Shown here piece by piece: positions 1-9,023 of a stretch of 34,965 nucleotides of DNA; within the stretch, counting starts at the first letter, position 1, and each line of letters begins with the position of its first letter. The notes beneath the pieces were generated by a model. It was not told the DNA's origin, made no database searches, and saw only the letters and a program-made list of their open reading frames with translations. Source of the DNA: RBG-16-66-20 sp038040245 (lineage in GTDB: Bacteria; Pseudomonadota; Gammaproteobacteria; Burkholderiales; SG8-39); contig JBBPIU010000018.1 of the NCBI GenBank assembly GCA_038040245.1, forward strand, positions 1 to 34,965, given 5' to 3'. The position numbers and the translations under genes were made by a program.

Positions 1-629
1 GCCCGAACGGCGCCGGCAAGACCACCATGATGGACGTGATCACCGGCAAGACGCGAGCCGACGAAGGCAGCGCGTTCTTCGGCCAGACCATCGACCTAGC
101 GCGGCTCTCGGAAGCGCAGATCGCCCACGCCGGCATCGGCCGCAAGTTCCAGAAACCGACCATCTTCGAGCACCACAGCGTGTTCGAGAATCTCGAGCTG
201 TCCATGAAAGCGGATAAGCGCGTCAGGACGACCTTGTTTTCGAAGCTCATTGATGAGCAACGGGATCGGATTTCCGATGTTTTGGGTTTAATCAGATTAA
301 AAGAAAGTTCCAATCATGTTGCCGGACTGCTGTCGCATGGCCAGAAGCAATGGCTCGAGATCGGCATGCTGCTGATGCAGGAGCCGCGGCTGCTGCTGCT
401 GGACGAGCCGGTGGCGGGCATGAGCGATGAGGAGACCGAGCGCACCGGCGAACTGTTCCTGTCGCTCGCCGGCAAGCATTCGCTGGTGGTGGTCGAGCAC
501 GACATGGCGTTCATCGGGAAAATCGCGCGCAAGGTCACGGTGCTGCACGAAGGCAGCGTGCTCGCCGAAGGCTCGATGAGCCAGGTGCAGAACGATCCGA
601 AAGTGATCGAAGTTTATCTGGGCAGATAG
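1..629 (+). CDS. urtD: Urea ABC transporter ATP-binding protein UrtD (5' truncated)
   Basis: One of the two ATPases that power the UrtABCDE high-affinity urea importer at the inner membrane. The reading frame is open from the window edge and begins inside the Walker A loop (PNGAGKTT), so only about 30-40 N-terminal residues are missing. The ABC signature reads LSHGQKQWLEIG, Walker B is LLLLDEP, and the switch-region His follows in VVVEHD. These are typical of the LivG/UrtD branch. It ends 2 bp before urtE, so the two are co-transcribed. About 232-318 is an AT-rich patch in an otherwise GC-rich gene, in frame and encoding the variable helical region. The assignment to urea rather than branched-chain amino acids rests on the adjacent urease operon and on UrtE. 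Confidence 0.9.
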   Translation, partial: PNGAGKTTMMDVITGKTRADEGSAFFGQTIDLARLSEAQIAHAGIGRKFQKPTIFEHHSVFENLELSMKADKRVRTTLFSKLIDEQRDRISDVLGLIRLKESSNHVAGLLSHGQKQWLEIGMLLMQEPRLLLLDEPVAGMSDEETERTGELFLSLAGKHSLVVVEHDMAFIGKIARKVTVLHEGSVLAEGSMSQVQNDPKVIEVYLGR

Positions 630-631
630 GC

Positions 632-1324
632 ATGCTTTCCATAAAAAATCTCAACCAGTACTACGGCGGATCCCATATCCTCCGCGACCTTTCGTTCGAG
701 ATTCCCCCGGGCAAGGTCACCGTATTGCTCGGCCGCAACGGGGTGGGCAAGTCCACGCTGCTCAAGACGCTGATGGGGCTGGTTCCTTGCAGAACGGGGG
801 AAATGATTTTTTTTGACAAAAACATTACACAGGCAAAACCCTACGAACGCGTGCGCGCCGGGATCGGCTACGTGCCCCAGGGGCGCGAAATATTCGCGCG
901 CCTCAGCGTGGCGGAGAACCTGGAGATGGGCCTGGCGACGCGCCCGCGCGGCGAGCGCGTTCCGCCGCGCATTTTCGAGATGTTCCCGGTGTTGAACCAG
1001 ATGCTGCGCCGGCGCGGCGGCGACCTCTCGGGCGGCCAGCAGCAGCAGCTCGCGATCGGGCGCGCGCTGGCGATGGGCCCCAAGCTGCTGATCCTGGACG
1101 AGCCCACCGAGGGCATCCAGCCCTCGATCATCAAGGACATCGAGCGCGCGATCCGCGCACTGGCCGCCACCGGCGACATGGCGATCCTGCTGGTGGAGCA
1201 GTACTACGATTTCGCACGGTCGCTGGCCGACCAGTATCTGGTGATGGACCGCGGCGAACTCGTAAAACGCGGCGCAGGGGCGGACATGGAGACAGATGGC
1301 GTCAAGGGGCTGCTGGCGGTATGA
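632..1324 (+). CDS. urtE: Urea ABC transporter ATP-binding protein UrtE
   Basis: Second ATPase of the urea importer, 230 residues, the normal size for UrtE. Walker A is GRNGVGKST (residues 34-42), the signature is LSGGQQQQLAIGRAL, and Walker B is LLILDEP. The motif LLVEQYYDFA, as I recall it, is characteristic of UrtE rather than LivF, which usually has VEQN at this place. It follows urtD by 2 bp and is the last gene of the transporter operon. An AT-rich stretch at about 797-842 includes a run of eight T. The next gene on this strand is ureD, 380 bp on, with a small opposite-strand gene between. Confidence 0.92.
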   Translation: MLSIKNLNQYYGGSHILRDLSFEIPPGKVTVLLGRNGVGKSTLLKTLMGLVPCRTGEMIFFDKNITQAKPYERVRAGIGYVPQGREIFARLSVAENLEMGLATRPRGERVPPRIFEMFPVLNQMLRRRGGDLSGGQQQQLAIGRALAMGPKLLILDEPTEGIQPSIIKDIERAIRALAATGDMAILLVEQYYDFARSLADQYLVMDRGELVKRGAGADMETDGVKGLLAV

Positions 1325-1332
1325 CCGCTGTG

Positions 1333-1662
1333 CTATCTGACGGAAATTCCCAGGGCTCCCAGCACAACGAGCCCGATCGCGAAAAACACGGCAGGCGGGG
1401 CAACAGTGCGGACGAGGTTACCGCCAGGATGTTGTGGAAGTTTGGCCGTTAGCAGCGCTGGAGAAAGAAACGCTGCGACAGCGAACGACGCCCAGCCCAA
1501 CGCGGCGAGGAAGACTTTCTCGCCCTCGACGTACTTCGGGCCTCCACTGCCTTTTCCGGCAAAAACCAGGAGCTCGTTGCTGAAACAGCCGAAAAGGGCA
1601 TAGGCGATGAGCAGAATTCCCACCAAGTTGCAGGCGTTGCGGGCGGTGGCGAGTTTTTTCAT
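1333..1662 (-). CDS. Small hypothetical membrane protein, three predicted TM helices
   Basis: 109 residues, not recognised as a named family. Hydrophobic segments at about residues 12-36, 48-70 and 85-107 suggest three membrane helices joined by short polar loops; a basic N-terminus (MKKLATARN) suggests it faces the cytoplasm. It lies on the opposite strand between the urea transporter and urease operons, converging on urtE (8 bp apart) and diverging from ureD (41 bp between starts). No Shine-Dalgarno is visible before the ATG. A role in urea or nickel uptake is possible from position only. It could also be an unrelated insertion. Confidence 0.6.
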   Translation of the reverse strand: MKKLATARNACNLVGILLIAYALFGCFSNELLVFAGKGSGGPKYVEGEKVFLAALGWASFAVAAFLSPALLTAKLPQHPGGNLVRTVAPPAVFFAIGLVVLGALGISVR

Positions 1663-1703
1663 CGCGGTTCAAGAACCTAACATGCTGGCGGTATGATGAC
1701 CGC
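1663..1703. promoter_or_regulatory. Divergent promoter region before ureD with two short inverted repeats
   Basis: The 41 bp between the divergent starts contain GGTTC-AA-GAACC (1666-1677) and GCGGT-N6-ACCGC (1688-1703). The second abuts the ureD ATG. TATGAT at 1692-1697 is a good -10 match and ends 6 nt before the ureD ATG, so transcription would begin at or near the start codon. A weak -35 (TTCAAG, 1668-1673) sits 18 bp upstream. No Shine-Dalgarno is present. This is read by eye only, and neither repeat matches a binding-site consensus that I know for NtrC or NikR. Confidence 0.35.
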
Positions 1704-2537
1704 ATGCTTCTCGCAGAGCCGCTGGTCAGTTCCTGGAAGGCACGCCTTTCGCTTGGTTTTTCTTTCATTGATAACAGAACAATTCTTTCCGACAGGGATC
1801 ACGACGGTCCCCTGGTGGTCCAGAAGCCGCTCTACCCGGAAGGCGGCGACATCTGCCATGCAATCGTGGTGCACCCGCCGGGAGGGATTGCCGGCGGAGA
1901 TGAATTAACCCTGGAAGTAAAGACAGAAAAAAACGCGTCGGCCCTGTTGACGACGCCCGGCGCGGCGAAGTGGTACCGGTCGGCAGGGTCGTGGGCGAAG
2001 CAAAGCGTGGCATTCGATGTGGAGGGGACGCTCGAGTGGCTGCCGCAGGAAACGATCGTGTTCGACGGCGCGCTGGCGCAGACGGCGTACGACGTGAACC
2101 TCGGCGCTCGAGCCGGCCTCATCGGCTGGGACATCGTGTGCCTGGGACGCACCGGTTCGGGGGAACGGTTCGCGCGCGGAACCTTCCGCACTTCGATGCA
2201 GATCCGCCGCGAGGGGAAGCTGCTGTGGCTTGAGCGCGCGCGGATCGACGGTGGCGGCAGATTGCTGGATTCGCCGGCGGGACTGGACGGAAAGCCCGTG
2301 TTCGGGACGCTGTTTGCGTCGTTTTTGCATTTCGACAAAGAAATTCTCAAACCCTTGAAAGAGCAAAAACCCATCACCGGAAATGGCGCGGTGACGCTCC
2401 TTCCCGGAATCCTGCTTGCCCGCTACCTCGGCGATTCGAGCGAGGCGGCGCGGCGTTATTTCATCGCGCTCTGGCGCATCCTCCGTCCCGCGCTTACCGG
2501 CCGGGAAGCAACCGAACCCAGGATCTGGCGAACATGA
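1704..2537 (+). CDS. ureD: Urease accessory protein UreD
   Basis: UreD (UreH in Helicobacter) is the scaffold that docks on the urease apoprotein and, with UreF and UreG, delivers nickel. 277 residues, a usual length. The family core is visible in the stretch HPPGGIAGGDEL, where the PPGG motif is diagnostic, followed by LLTTPGAAKWYRS and the later LEWLPQETIVFDGA. The ATG at 1704 gives the expected N-terminus and has a TATGAT hexamer 6 nt upstream instead of a ribosome-binding site. The stop overlaps the next start as ATGA. AT-rich patches lie at about 1755-1797, 1903-1938 and 2322-2376. First gene of the urease operon. Confidence 0.93.
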   Translation: MLLAEPLVSSWKARLSLGFSFIDNRTILSDRDHDGPLVVQKPLYPEGGDICHAIVVHPPGGIAGGDELTLEVKTEKNASALLTTPGAAKWYRSAGSWAKQSVAFDVEGTLEWLPQETIVFDGALAQTAYDVNLGARAGLIGWDIVCLGRTGSGERFARGTFRTSMQIRREGKLLWLERARIDGGGRLLDSPAGLDGKPVFGTLFASFLHFDKEILKPLKEQKPITGNGAVTLLPGILLARYLGDSSEAARRYFIALWRILRPALTGREATEPRIWRT

Positions 2538-3340
2538 CGAAAGAGAAATCGGAAAAGGCACTCGTGAACGCCCTGCGCAAGCACGGCATCTCGGCGATCT
2601 CCAAGGCCACCCGGCTGCTGGTGGATGCGCACCGCTCCCGGTTGCCCGCGGCCACAGGCGACGTGGTGCTGCAGTCGGAAGAAGAGGCCTACCGAGTGCA
2701 GGACGCGGTGTTCGCCGAGTTGTGGCCGGGGGTGCGCGCGGCGGCCTGGAAGGCGGGCGGCCCCAGCGACAAGGTCGAGCCCACCGCGGCGCCGATTCCG
2801 CCGGAGAACCTGCTGCGCAGCCCGGCGAGCGTCGCCGGCGCGAAGATGCAGATGATCGGCGTCGAAGCGGAGGTCGCGTTCCGTCTGGCGAAGGACCTGC
2901 CGCCGCGGACCCGGCCGTACTCCGAGCGGTCGGTCGCGGCCGCGGTGGGCGAGGTGCTGGTGGCGATCGAACTTTGCGACACGCGCCTCGCGAACTGGAA
3001 GAAAACCTCCGGGCTGTGGAAGCTGGCCGACTTCCAGAATAGCAGCGGCCTCGTCGTGGGCAGCGGCACGAAGGACTGGCAAAAGATTGATTTCCTGCAA
3101 CAGGAAGTCGAATTGAGGATCGGCGCACGGGTGGTGAAGGCCAGGGGCGCGCACTCGTTCGGCAATCCGCTCCGGCTCTTGCCCTGGCTCGCGACGCATT
3201 GCGCGAAGCGCGGCTTCGGCCTGCACGCCGGGGACATCATCACCACCGGCGCTTGGACCGGACTGGAAATCGCGAAGGCGGGCGACGAGGTCACGGTCCG
3301 CTTCCCGGGAATCGGAGAAGCCACGGTACGGATCAACTGA
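2534..3340 (+). CDS. 2-keto-4-pentenoate hydratase family protein inside the urease operon
   Basis: 268 residues of the fumarylacetoacetase/hydratase fold (MhpD/DmpE branch), whose known members hydrate 2-hydroxypenta-2,4-dienoate or decarboxylate 4-oxalocrotonate in meta-cleavage pathways. The metal-binding glutamates are present: E111-x-E113 in GVEAEVAF and E146 in AIELCDTR, matching the MhpD pattern. Late conserved elements include LPWLATH and GDIITTGAWTG. It is coupled to ureD by an ATGA overlap and ends 1 bp before ureA, so it is a true member of the urease operon rather than a neighbour. I know of no reaction of this family in urea metabolism. The substrate is unknown. Confidence 0.85.
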   Translation: MTKEKSEKALVNALRKHGISAISKATRLLVDAHRSRLPAATGDVVLQSEEEAYRVQDAVFAELWPGVRAAAWKAGGPSDKVEPTAAPIPPENLLRSPASVAGAKMQMIGVEAEVAFRLAKDLPPRTRPYSERSVAAAVGEVLVAIELCDTRLANWKKTSGLWKLADFQNSSGLVVGSGTKDWQKIDFLQQEVELRIGARVVKARGAHSFGNPLRLLPWLATHCAKRGFGLHAGDIITTGAWTGLEIAKAGDEVTVRFPGIGEATVRIN

Positions 3341-3341
3341 C

Positions 3342-3644
3342 ATGGAACTGACCCCGAGAGAGAAAGACAAGCTGCTGATCTTCACCGCGGCGCTGCTCGC
3401 CGAGCGGCGCAAGGGCCGCGGCCTGAAGCTTAACTATCCGGAAGCCGTGGCCTTCATCACCGCCGCGGTGATGGAAGGCGCGCGCGACGGAAGGAACGTC
3501 TCCGAGCTGATGGGATGGGGCGCCACGCTGCTCAAGCGTAGCGACGTCATGGAAGGGGTGCCGGAGATGATTCCGGACATCCAGGTCGAAGCGACATTTC
3601 CCGACGGTACCAAGCTCGTCACCGTGCACAACCCGATTCCATGA
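3342..3644 (+). CDS. ureA: Urease gamma subunit UreA
   Basis: Smallest structural subunit of nickel urease (urea + H2O to ammonia and carbamate). 100 residues, exactly the family size. It starts with the usual MELTPREKDKLLIFTAALLAERR-type helix and contains NYPEAVAFI and the motif GWGATLLKRSDVMEGVPEM that binds the neighbouring subunits. ATG lies 1 bp after the hydratase stop, and the stop overlaps the ureB start (ATGA). The three structural subunits are separate genes, as in most proteobacteria. Confidence 0.97.
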   Translation: MELTPREKDKLLIFTAALLAERRKGRGLKLNYPEAVAFITAAVMEGARDGRNVSELMGWGATLLKRSDVMEGVPEMIPDIQVEATFPDGTKLVTVHNPIP

Positions 3645-3945
3645 TTCCAGGCGAAATGAAAGTCGCTCCGGGAGACCTTGAGCTGAACAAGGGGCGCCGT
3701 GTTTTTAGCTTGAAAGTTGTGAATTCTGGAGACAGACCCATTCAGGTCGGATCGCATTACCACTTCTACGAAACCAACGAGGCACTCAAGTTCGAGCGCA
3801 AGGTGGCCTACGGCTGCCGGCTCAATATCGCCGCGGGCACTGCAGTGCGCTTCGAACCGGGGCAGGCGCGTACCGTCGAACTGGTCGATGTATCCGGGCA
3901 TAGAAAAATATACGGTTTCGCCGGGAAAGTGATGGGAGCGCTCAA

Positions 3946-3949
<4 letters not shown>
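3641..3949 (+). CDS. ureB: Urease beta subunit UreB
   Basis: 102 residues, normal for the separate beta subunit. The family signature is clear: GDRPIQVGSHYHFYETNEAL, then the conserved RLNIAAGTAVRFEPG and a GFAGKV C-terminal segment. ATGA overlaps on both sides tie it to ureA and ureC. About 3700-3742 is AT-rich compared with the flanks (GTGTTTTTAGCTTGAAAGTT), but the encoded residues are ordinary for UreB. Confidence 0.97.
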
Positions 3950-5642
<1,693 letters not shown>

Positions 5643-5643
<1 letters not shown>

Positions 5644-6188
5644 TGCTTGAAATCAAGTCGAAACTGAAAATACCCCGGACCGCCTACAAGCTGGAGGTTC
5701 GCGGAACCCTGAAGCTGCCCTTCGAGGCGCGGCAGAAGAGCCGCCTCAGGACGAAGCTCGTCTCCGGCGAGGAGGTCGGCCTGATGCTGCCGCGCGGCGA
5801 GATCCTGCGCGGCGGCGACCTCGTGACCGCCTCCGATGGCCGCGTCATCGAAGTGCTGGCCGAACCCGAGAAGGTGCTGCACGTGGAGTGCAGGAGTCCG
5901 GCGGATCTGGCGAAGGCCGCTTATCACCTCGGCAACCGGCACGTGCCGGTGCAGGTGGGCGAGGGCTTTCTGCGGCTTGCCGAGGACCACGTGCTCAAAG
6001 AGATGCTGAAGAAGCTCGGCGCCAAGGTCTCGTCGATGGAAGCCCCATTCGAGCCCGAAGCGGGCGCCTACGCCGGCGGCCACCATCAGCACGACGAGAT
6101 GGGCCATGGCGGGAAAATTCATGACCATCATGACGACCACGACCACGACCATGAGCATTGCGATCACCCGCACCACCACGATAAATGA
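5643..6188 (+). CDS. ureE: Urease accessory nickel metallochaperone UreE
   Basis: 181 residues, starting at the ATG that shares one base with the ureC stop (TGATG). An upstream extension in this frame lies inside ureC and is not real. The first 145 or so residues are the two-domain UreE core, with the central conserved GNRH segment (YHLGNRHVPVQ) that holds the nickel His. The last 35 residues hold 15 histidines mixed with Asp, the nickel-storing tail of Klebsiella-type UreE. UreE hands nickel to UreG. The stop overlaps the ureF start as ATGA. Confidence 0.96.
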
Positions 6189-6835
6189 ATCTGGCAAGAC
6201 TTCTGCAACTGGCGAGTCCCACCCTTCCGGTCGGGGCCTATAGCTACTCGGGGGGGCTCGAAGCCGCGATCGAGGACGGCATCGTGAGCGATGCGGCGAG
6301 CGCGGAGCGCTGGATCGGCGACGTGCTGGAGTTTTCGGTGGTGCGCATGGAAGCGCCGATACTTTTTTCTTTCATTCGTTCTTTCAATCAAAAGCATTCA
6401 AATGAAATTCAAGAACTGAATGAGCGATTCCTGGCGAGCCGCGAGTCGGCCGAATTGCGCGCTGAAACCGTCCAGATGGGTTATTCCCTGAACCGGCTGC
6501 TGAAGGATCTGGGCGCGGGCGAAGTCCCCGTGGAAGAACCCTCCTTTCCCGCCGCTTACGCCTACGCGGCCGCGCAATGGAAAATCGAGCCCGAAGCGGC
6601 GCTGCAGGCCTACCTCTGGGCGTGGCTCGAGAACCAGGTGATGGCGGCGGTCAAGGCGATACCGCTCGGCCAGACGGATGGCCAGAGGATTTTGCTGTCG
6701 TTGGGTGGCCTTTTGCCCTCCCTGACGGCAAAGGCGAAAAAGTTGAAAGCGCAGGATCTGGGGAATTTCGCGCCGGGCCTGGCGCTGCTGTCCGCGCGGC
6801 ACGAAACGCAGTACAGCAGGCTGTTCAGGTCATGA
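6185..6835 (+). CDS. ureF: Urease accessory protein UreF
   Basis: 216 residues, close to the usual 220-230. UreF binds UreD on the apoenzyme and gates UreG GTP hydrolysis. Conserved N-terminal LLQLASPTLPVGAYSYSGGLE is diagnostic, as is the GLLPSLTAKAKK-to-SARHETQYSRLFRS C-terminal end. Overlaps ureE and ureG by ATGA at both ends. The segment 6358-6425 is the most striking AT-rich patch of the operon: it encodes a Phe/Ser/Lys/Asn-rich stretch between conserved blocks and looks about 30% GC by eye against much higher flanks. Confidence 0.95.
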   Translation: MNLARLLQLASPTLPVGAYSYSGGLEAAIEDGIVSDAASAERWIGDVLEFSVVRMEAPILFSFIRSFNQKHSNEIQELNERFLASRESAELRAETVQMGYSLNRLLKDLGAGEVPVEEPSFPAAYAYAAAQWKIEPEAALQAYLWAWLENQVMAAVKAIPLGQTDGQRILLSLGGLLPSLTAKAKKLKAQDLGNFAPGLALLSARHETQYSRLFRS

Positions 6836-7449
6836 CCTTGCGTGTCGGCATCGGCGGGCCCGTAGGGTCCGGAAAGACGGCGCTCACGCTGGCGCTGTGC
6901 CGGCGGCTGCGCGAGCGCTTCAGCATCGCCGTGGTGACCAACGACATCTATACGGAAGAGGACGCGCAATTCCTGGTGCGCAACGAGGCGCTTGCGCCCG
7001 AGCGCATCATCGGCGTCGAGACCGGCGGCTGCCCGCATACCGCGATCCGCGAGGACGCCTCGATCAACCTGGAAGCGGTGGCGCGGCTCAACCGGCGCTT
7101 CACGGGCCTCGACCTGATCTTCATCGAATCGGGCGGCGACAACCTGGCCGCGACTTTCAGCCCGGAACTCTCCGACCTGACGCTTTACGTGATCGACGTC
7201 GCCGCGGGCGACAAGATCCCCCGCAAGGGCGGGCCCGGCATCACCAAGTCCGACCTGCTCGTCATCAACAAGATCGACCTCGCGCCCATGGTGGGCGCGT
7301 CGCTGGAAGTAATGGACCGCGACGCGAGGAAGATGCGCGGCCAGCGGCCGTTCGTCTTCAGCAACCTGAAGACCGGGCAGGGCCTCGAAACAATCGTAAA
7401 ATTCATCGAAACGGAAGGAATGCTATGCACCGCGCAGCCGCAGCCTTGA
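6832..7449 (+). CDS. ureG: Urease accessory GTPase UreG
   Basis: 205 residues, normal length. SIMIBI-class GTPase that drives nickel insertion. P-loop GGPVGSGKT is at residues 8-16, the nickel-binding C67-P68-H69 sits in ETGGCPHTAIRED, the GTPase aspartate/glutamate motif is FIESGGDNLAATFSPEL, and the guanine-specificity motif is NKIDLAP. The correct start is the ATG overlapping the ureF stop (ATGA). A longer reading in this frame runs back into ureF and is spurious. The C-terminus overlaps a short His-rich membrane peptide gene by 25 bp. Confidence 0.97.
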   Translation: MTLRVGIGGPVGSGKTALTLALCRRLRERFSIAVVTNDIYTEEDAQFLVRNEALAPERIIGVETGGCPHTAIREDASINLEAVARLNRRFTGLDLIFIESGGDNLAATFSPELSDLTLYVIDVAAGDKIPRKGGPGITKSDLLVINKIDLAPMVGASLEVMDRDARKMRGQRPFVFSNLKTGQGLETIVKFIETEGMLCTAQPQP

Positions 7450-7586
7450 TTGCCTTCTCGGGAGAACTGCTCGCGCATCCGGGCCATGGCGCGTCCCAAG
7501 GCCATTTCCATGGGTGGGGACTGGAGCATGTTCTGCTATTTGCCGTGGTATTTGTTGTCCTGGTATTTGCAGTAAAGAAGAAGTAG
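7425..7586 (+). CDS. 53-residue His-rich single-pass membrane peptide after ureG
   Basis: Begins at the ATG at 7425, inside the end of ureG in another frame, and ends in TAG at 7586. A hydrophobic N-terminus (MHRAAAALIAFSGELLA) is followed by a His cluster HPGHGASQGHFHGWGLEH, one strong membrane helix (about residues 36-50) and a KKK tail. The AHPGHG start resembles the beginning of HupE/UreJ nickel permeases and related short peptides. No permease gene follows, so this is either a stand-alone small protein or a relic. Its place at the end of the urease operon and the His content suggest metal handling at the membrane, which is inference. Confidence 0.55.
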   Translation: MHRAAAALIAFSGELLAHPGHGASQGHFHGWGLEHVLLFAVVFVVLVFAVKKK

Positions 7587-7673
7587 ACGAAAATCGGGCC
7601 GCTGTTAACGCGAAAAGTACACGAAACTCTGCACGCTGCCGCGCGCGCCGGTGCGCCCACGGTTGAGTGCTCG

Positions 7674-8408
7674 TTGGACCTCGATCGTTCGAGGACGAGC
7701 GTCGAGGTGGGCATTGCAGGATGGATCTGGCAAGGCCGGCGATTCCCTTATCTGGAAACCTGCAAGGACAGAACCATCTACCACTGGGCTGGCGAGTCCT
7801 TTCAGCCAGTGGCGCGTTTCACAACGTCACTGATCAAGCTGGTGCCGACGGAGTGGGGGCCGCCGACGTTCGAAATCGATGGCATCAAGATGTTGCCCAC
7901 GGCGCATGTCTCGCCCTATGCGGATGCCGAACGCAAAGTCGGCTTGATTCAACCGCATGGCAAGGCGATTCTGGACACCTGTGGCGGCCTTGGCTATTTC
8001 GCCGCCTGGTGTGTGCTGGGTCAGGCGAGGCAGGTGCTTTCTTTCGAGAAGACTGCCGACGTGATCTGGCTGCGCAGCCTCAATCCCTGGTCGCCCGGGA
8101 TTGGCAGTGGATTGACGCTGACCCAGGGCGACATTGCAGAGCAGATCGTCATGCTGCCCAGCGGTTCGGTCGACGCGATTTTGCACGATCCGCCGCGTTT
8201 CGGTATCGCCGGAGAACTTTATTCGCAAGTCTTTTATGACCAATTGGCCAGGGTGCTCAAGCGCAAGGGCAAGCTGTTTCATTACACCGGCGCACCGAAC
8301 AAGCTGACCAGTGGTCGCGATGTGCCTAACGAAGTGGTGAAACGTTTGCGGCACGCCGGGTTTGCCGCGGAGCTGAATGGCGATGGGGTGTTGGCGGAGA
8401 AAAAGTGA
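7674..8408 (+). CDS. Archaeal-type SAM-dependent methyltransferase (COG2521-like)
   Basis: At least 244 residues. The SAM-binding motif I is LDTCGGLGYFAAW and motif IV is ILHDPPRFGIAGELYS, followed by LKRKGKLFHYTG. This set (GLGY, NPWS, HDPPRF, LFHYTG, GRDVP) matches my memory of the predicted methyltransferase family described mainly from archaea. The substrate is unknown. The start is doubtful: TTG at 7674 is the first canonical start, but the conserved N-terminal SLDL element straddles it, and the frame is open back to the TAG at 7584 with coherent sequence (THETLHAAARAGAP-like, 7602 on). CTG at 7602 is a candidate real start. Confidence 0.72.
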   Translation: MDLDRSRTSVEVGIAGWIWQGRRFPYLETCKDRTIYHWAGESFQPVARFTTSLIKLVPTEWGPPTFEIDGIKMLPTAHVSPYADAERKVGLIQPHGKAILDTCGGLGYFAAWCVLGQARQVLSFEKTADVIWLRSLNPWSPGIGSGLTLTQGDIAEQIVMLPSGSVDAILHDPPRFGIAGELYSQVFYDQLARVLKRKGKLFHYTGAPNKLTSGRDVPNEVVKRLRHAGFAAELNGDGVLAEKK

Positions 8409-8432
8409 TCGTTCTTGATAGAATTGCTGTCA

Positions 8433-9023
8433 ATGCCCAAAGGTGTAGTCGATTACGAGGGCCTGCGCGGCCCGGAGAGCCAGGCGCTGCGTGAGCTGCG
8501 CCCGAAAGCAGACCTGCCGTTCAGGCTGACCAAGATCGGCCATGTGGTGCTGATGTCCACCGACCTGCGGCGCTCGGTCGAGTTCTACACCGGCGTACTC
8601 GGTTTGCGCGTCTCGGACGTCTATCCGGAGACCATGATGGAGGGCCGCATGGTGTTCATGCGCTGCGCCGCGGACCACCACGGCGTCGCGCTGGTCGGCG
8701 CCGCGCCGGGCGCATCAAAGCAGCACGAGCTGCACCACTTGGCCTTCGAGGTCTCGACCCTGGACGAGGTGTTCGGCGCCCGCGACTACCTGCGCAAGCA
8801 AGGCGTGAAAATAGAATTCGAGGGCCGGCGTCGCGCCGGCTGCCAGGTTGCGGTCGAGTTCCGCGATCCGGACGGGCACTGGCTGGAGATCTACTGGGGC
8901 CTGGACCAGGTCGGCCCCGGCGGCCGGATCCGTCCGCCGGAGGAATGGCGCGAGTGCTTCACGCTCGAAGAGGCGGTCGCCAACGCGCCGCCCGGTCAGG
9001 ACACGACCTTGCGCGGGCGGTAG
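8433..9023 (+). CDS. VOC-superfamily extradiol dioxygenase/glyoxalase-like protein
   Basis: 196 residues from ATG 8433 (an in-frame TTG at 8415 is possible but adds nothing conserved). Vicinal-oxygen-chelate fold: a first metal His at H37 (IGHVVLMSTDL), a second at H101/H102 (ELHHLAFEV) and the Glu ligand E152 (GHWLEIYW), the 2-His-1-carboxylate pattern of catechol 2,3-dioxygenase-type enzymes. A single VOC module with a 30-residue N-terminal lead-in. TAGAAT at 8419-8424 lies 8 nt before the ATG and no Shine-Dalgarno is seen. It converges with the amidohydrolase gene, with which its 3' end overlaps by 28 bp once the assembly gap there is resolved. The substrate cannot be told from sequence. 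Confidence 0.8.
   Translation: MPKGVVDYEGLRGPESQALRELRPKADLPFRLTKIGHVVLMSTDLRRSVEFYTGVLGLRVSDVYPETMMEGRMVFMRCAADHHGVALVGAAPGASKQHELHHLAFEVSTLDEVFGARDYLRKQGVKIEFEGRRRAGCQVAVEFRDPDGHWLEIYWGLDQVGPGGRIRPPEEWRECFTLEEAVANAPPGQDTTLRGR

Noticed and set aside
1905..3128. Long open frame on the minus strand across ureD and the hydratase
   Set aside because: Its translation is Arg/Pro/Ser-rich low-complexity sequence with no family signal, the typical shadow of GC-rich coding DNA. The plus-strand genes are certain.
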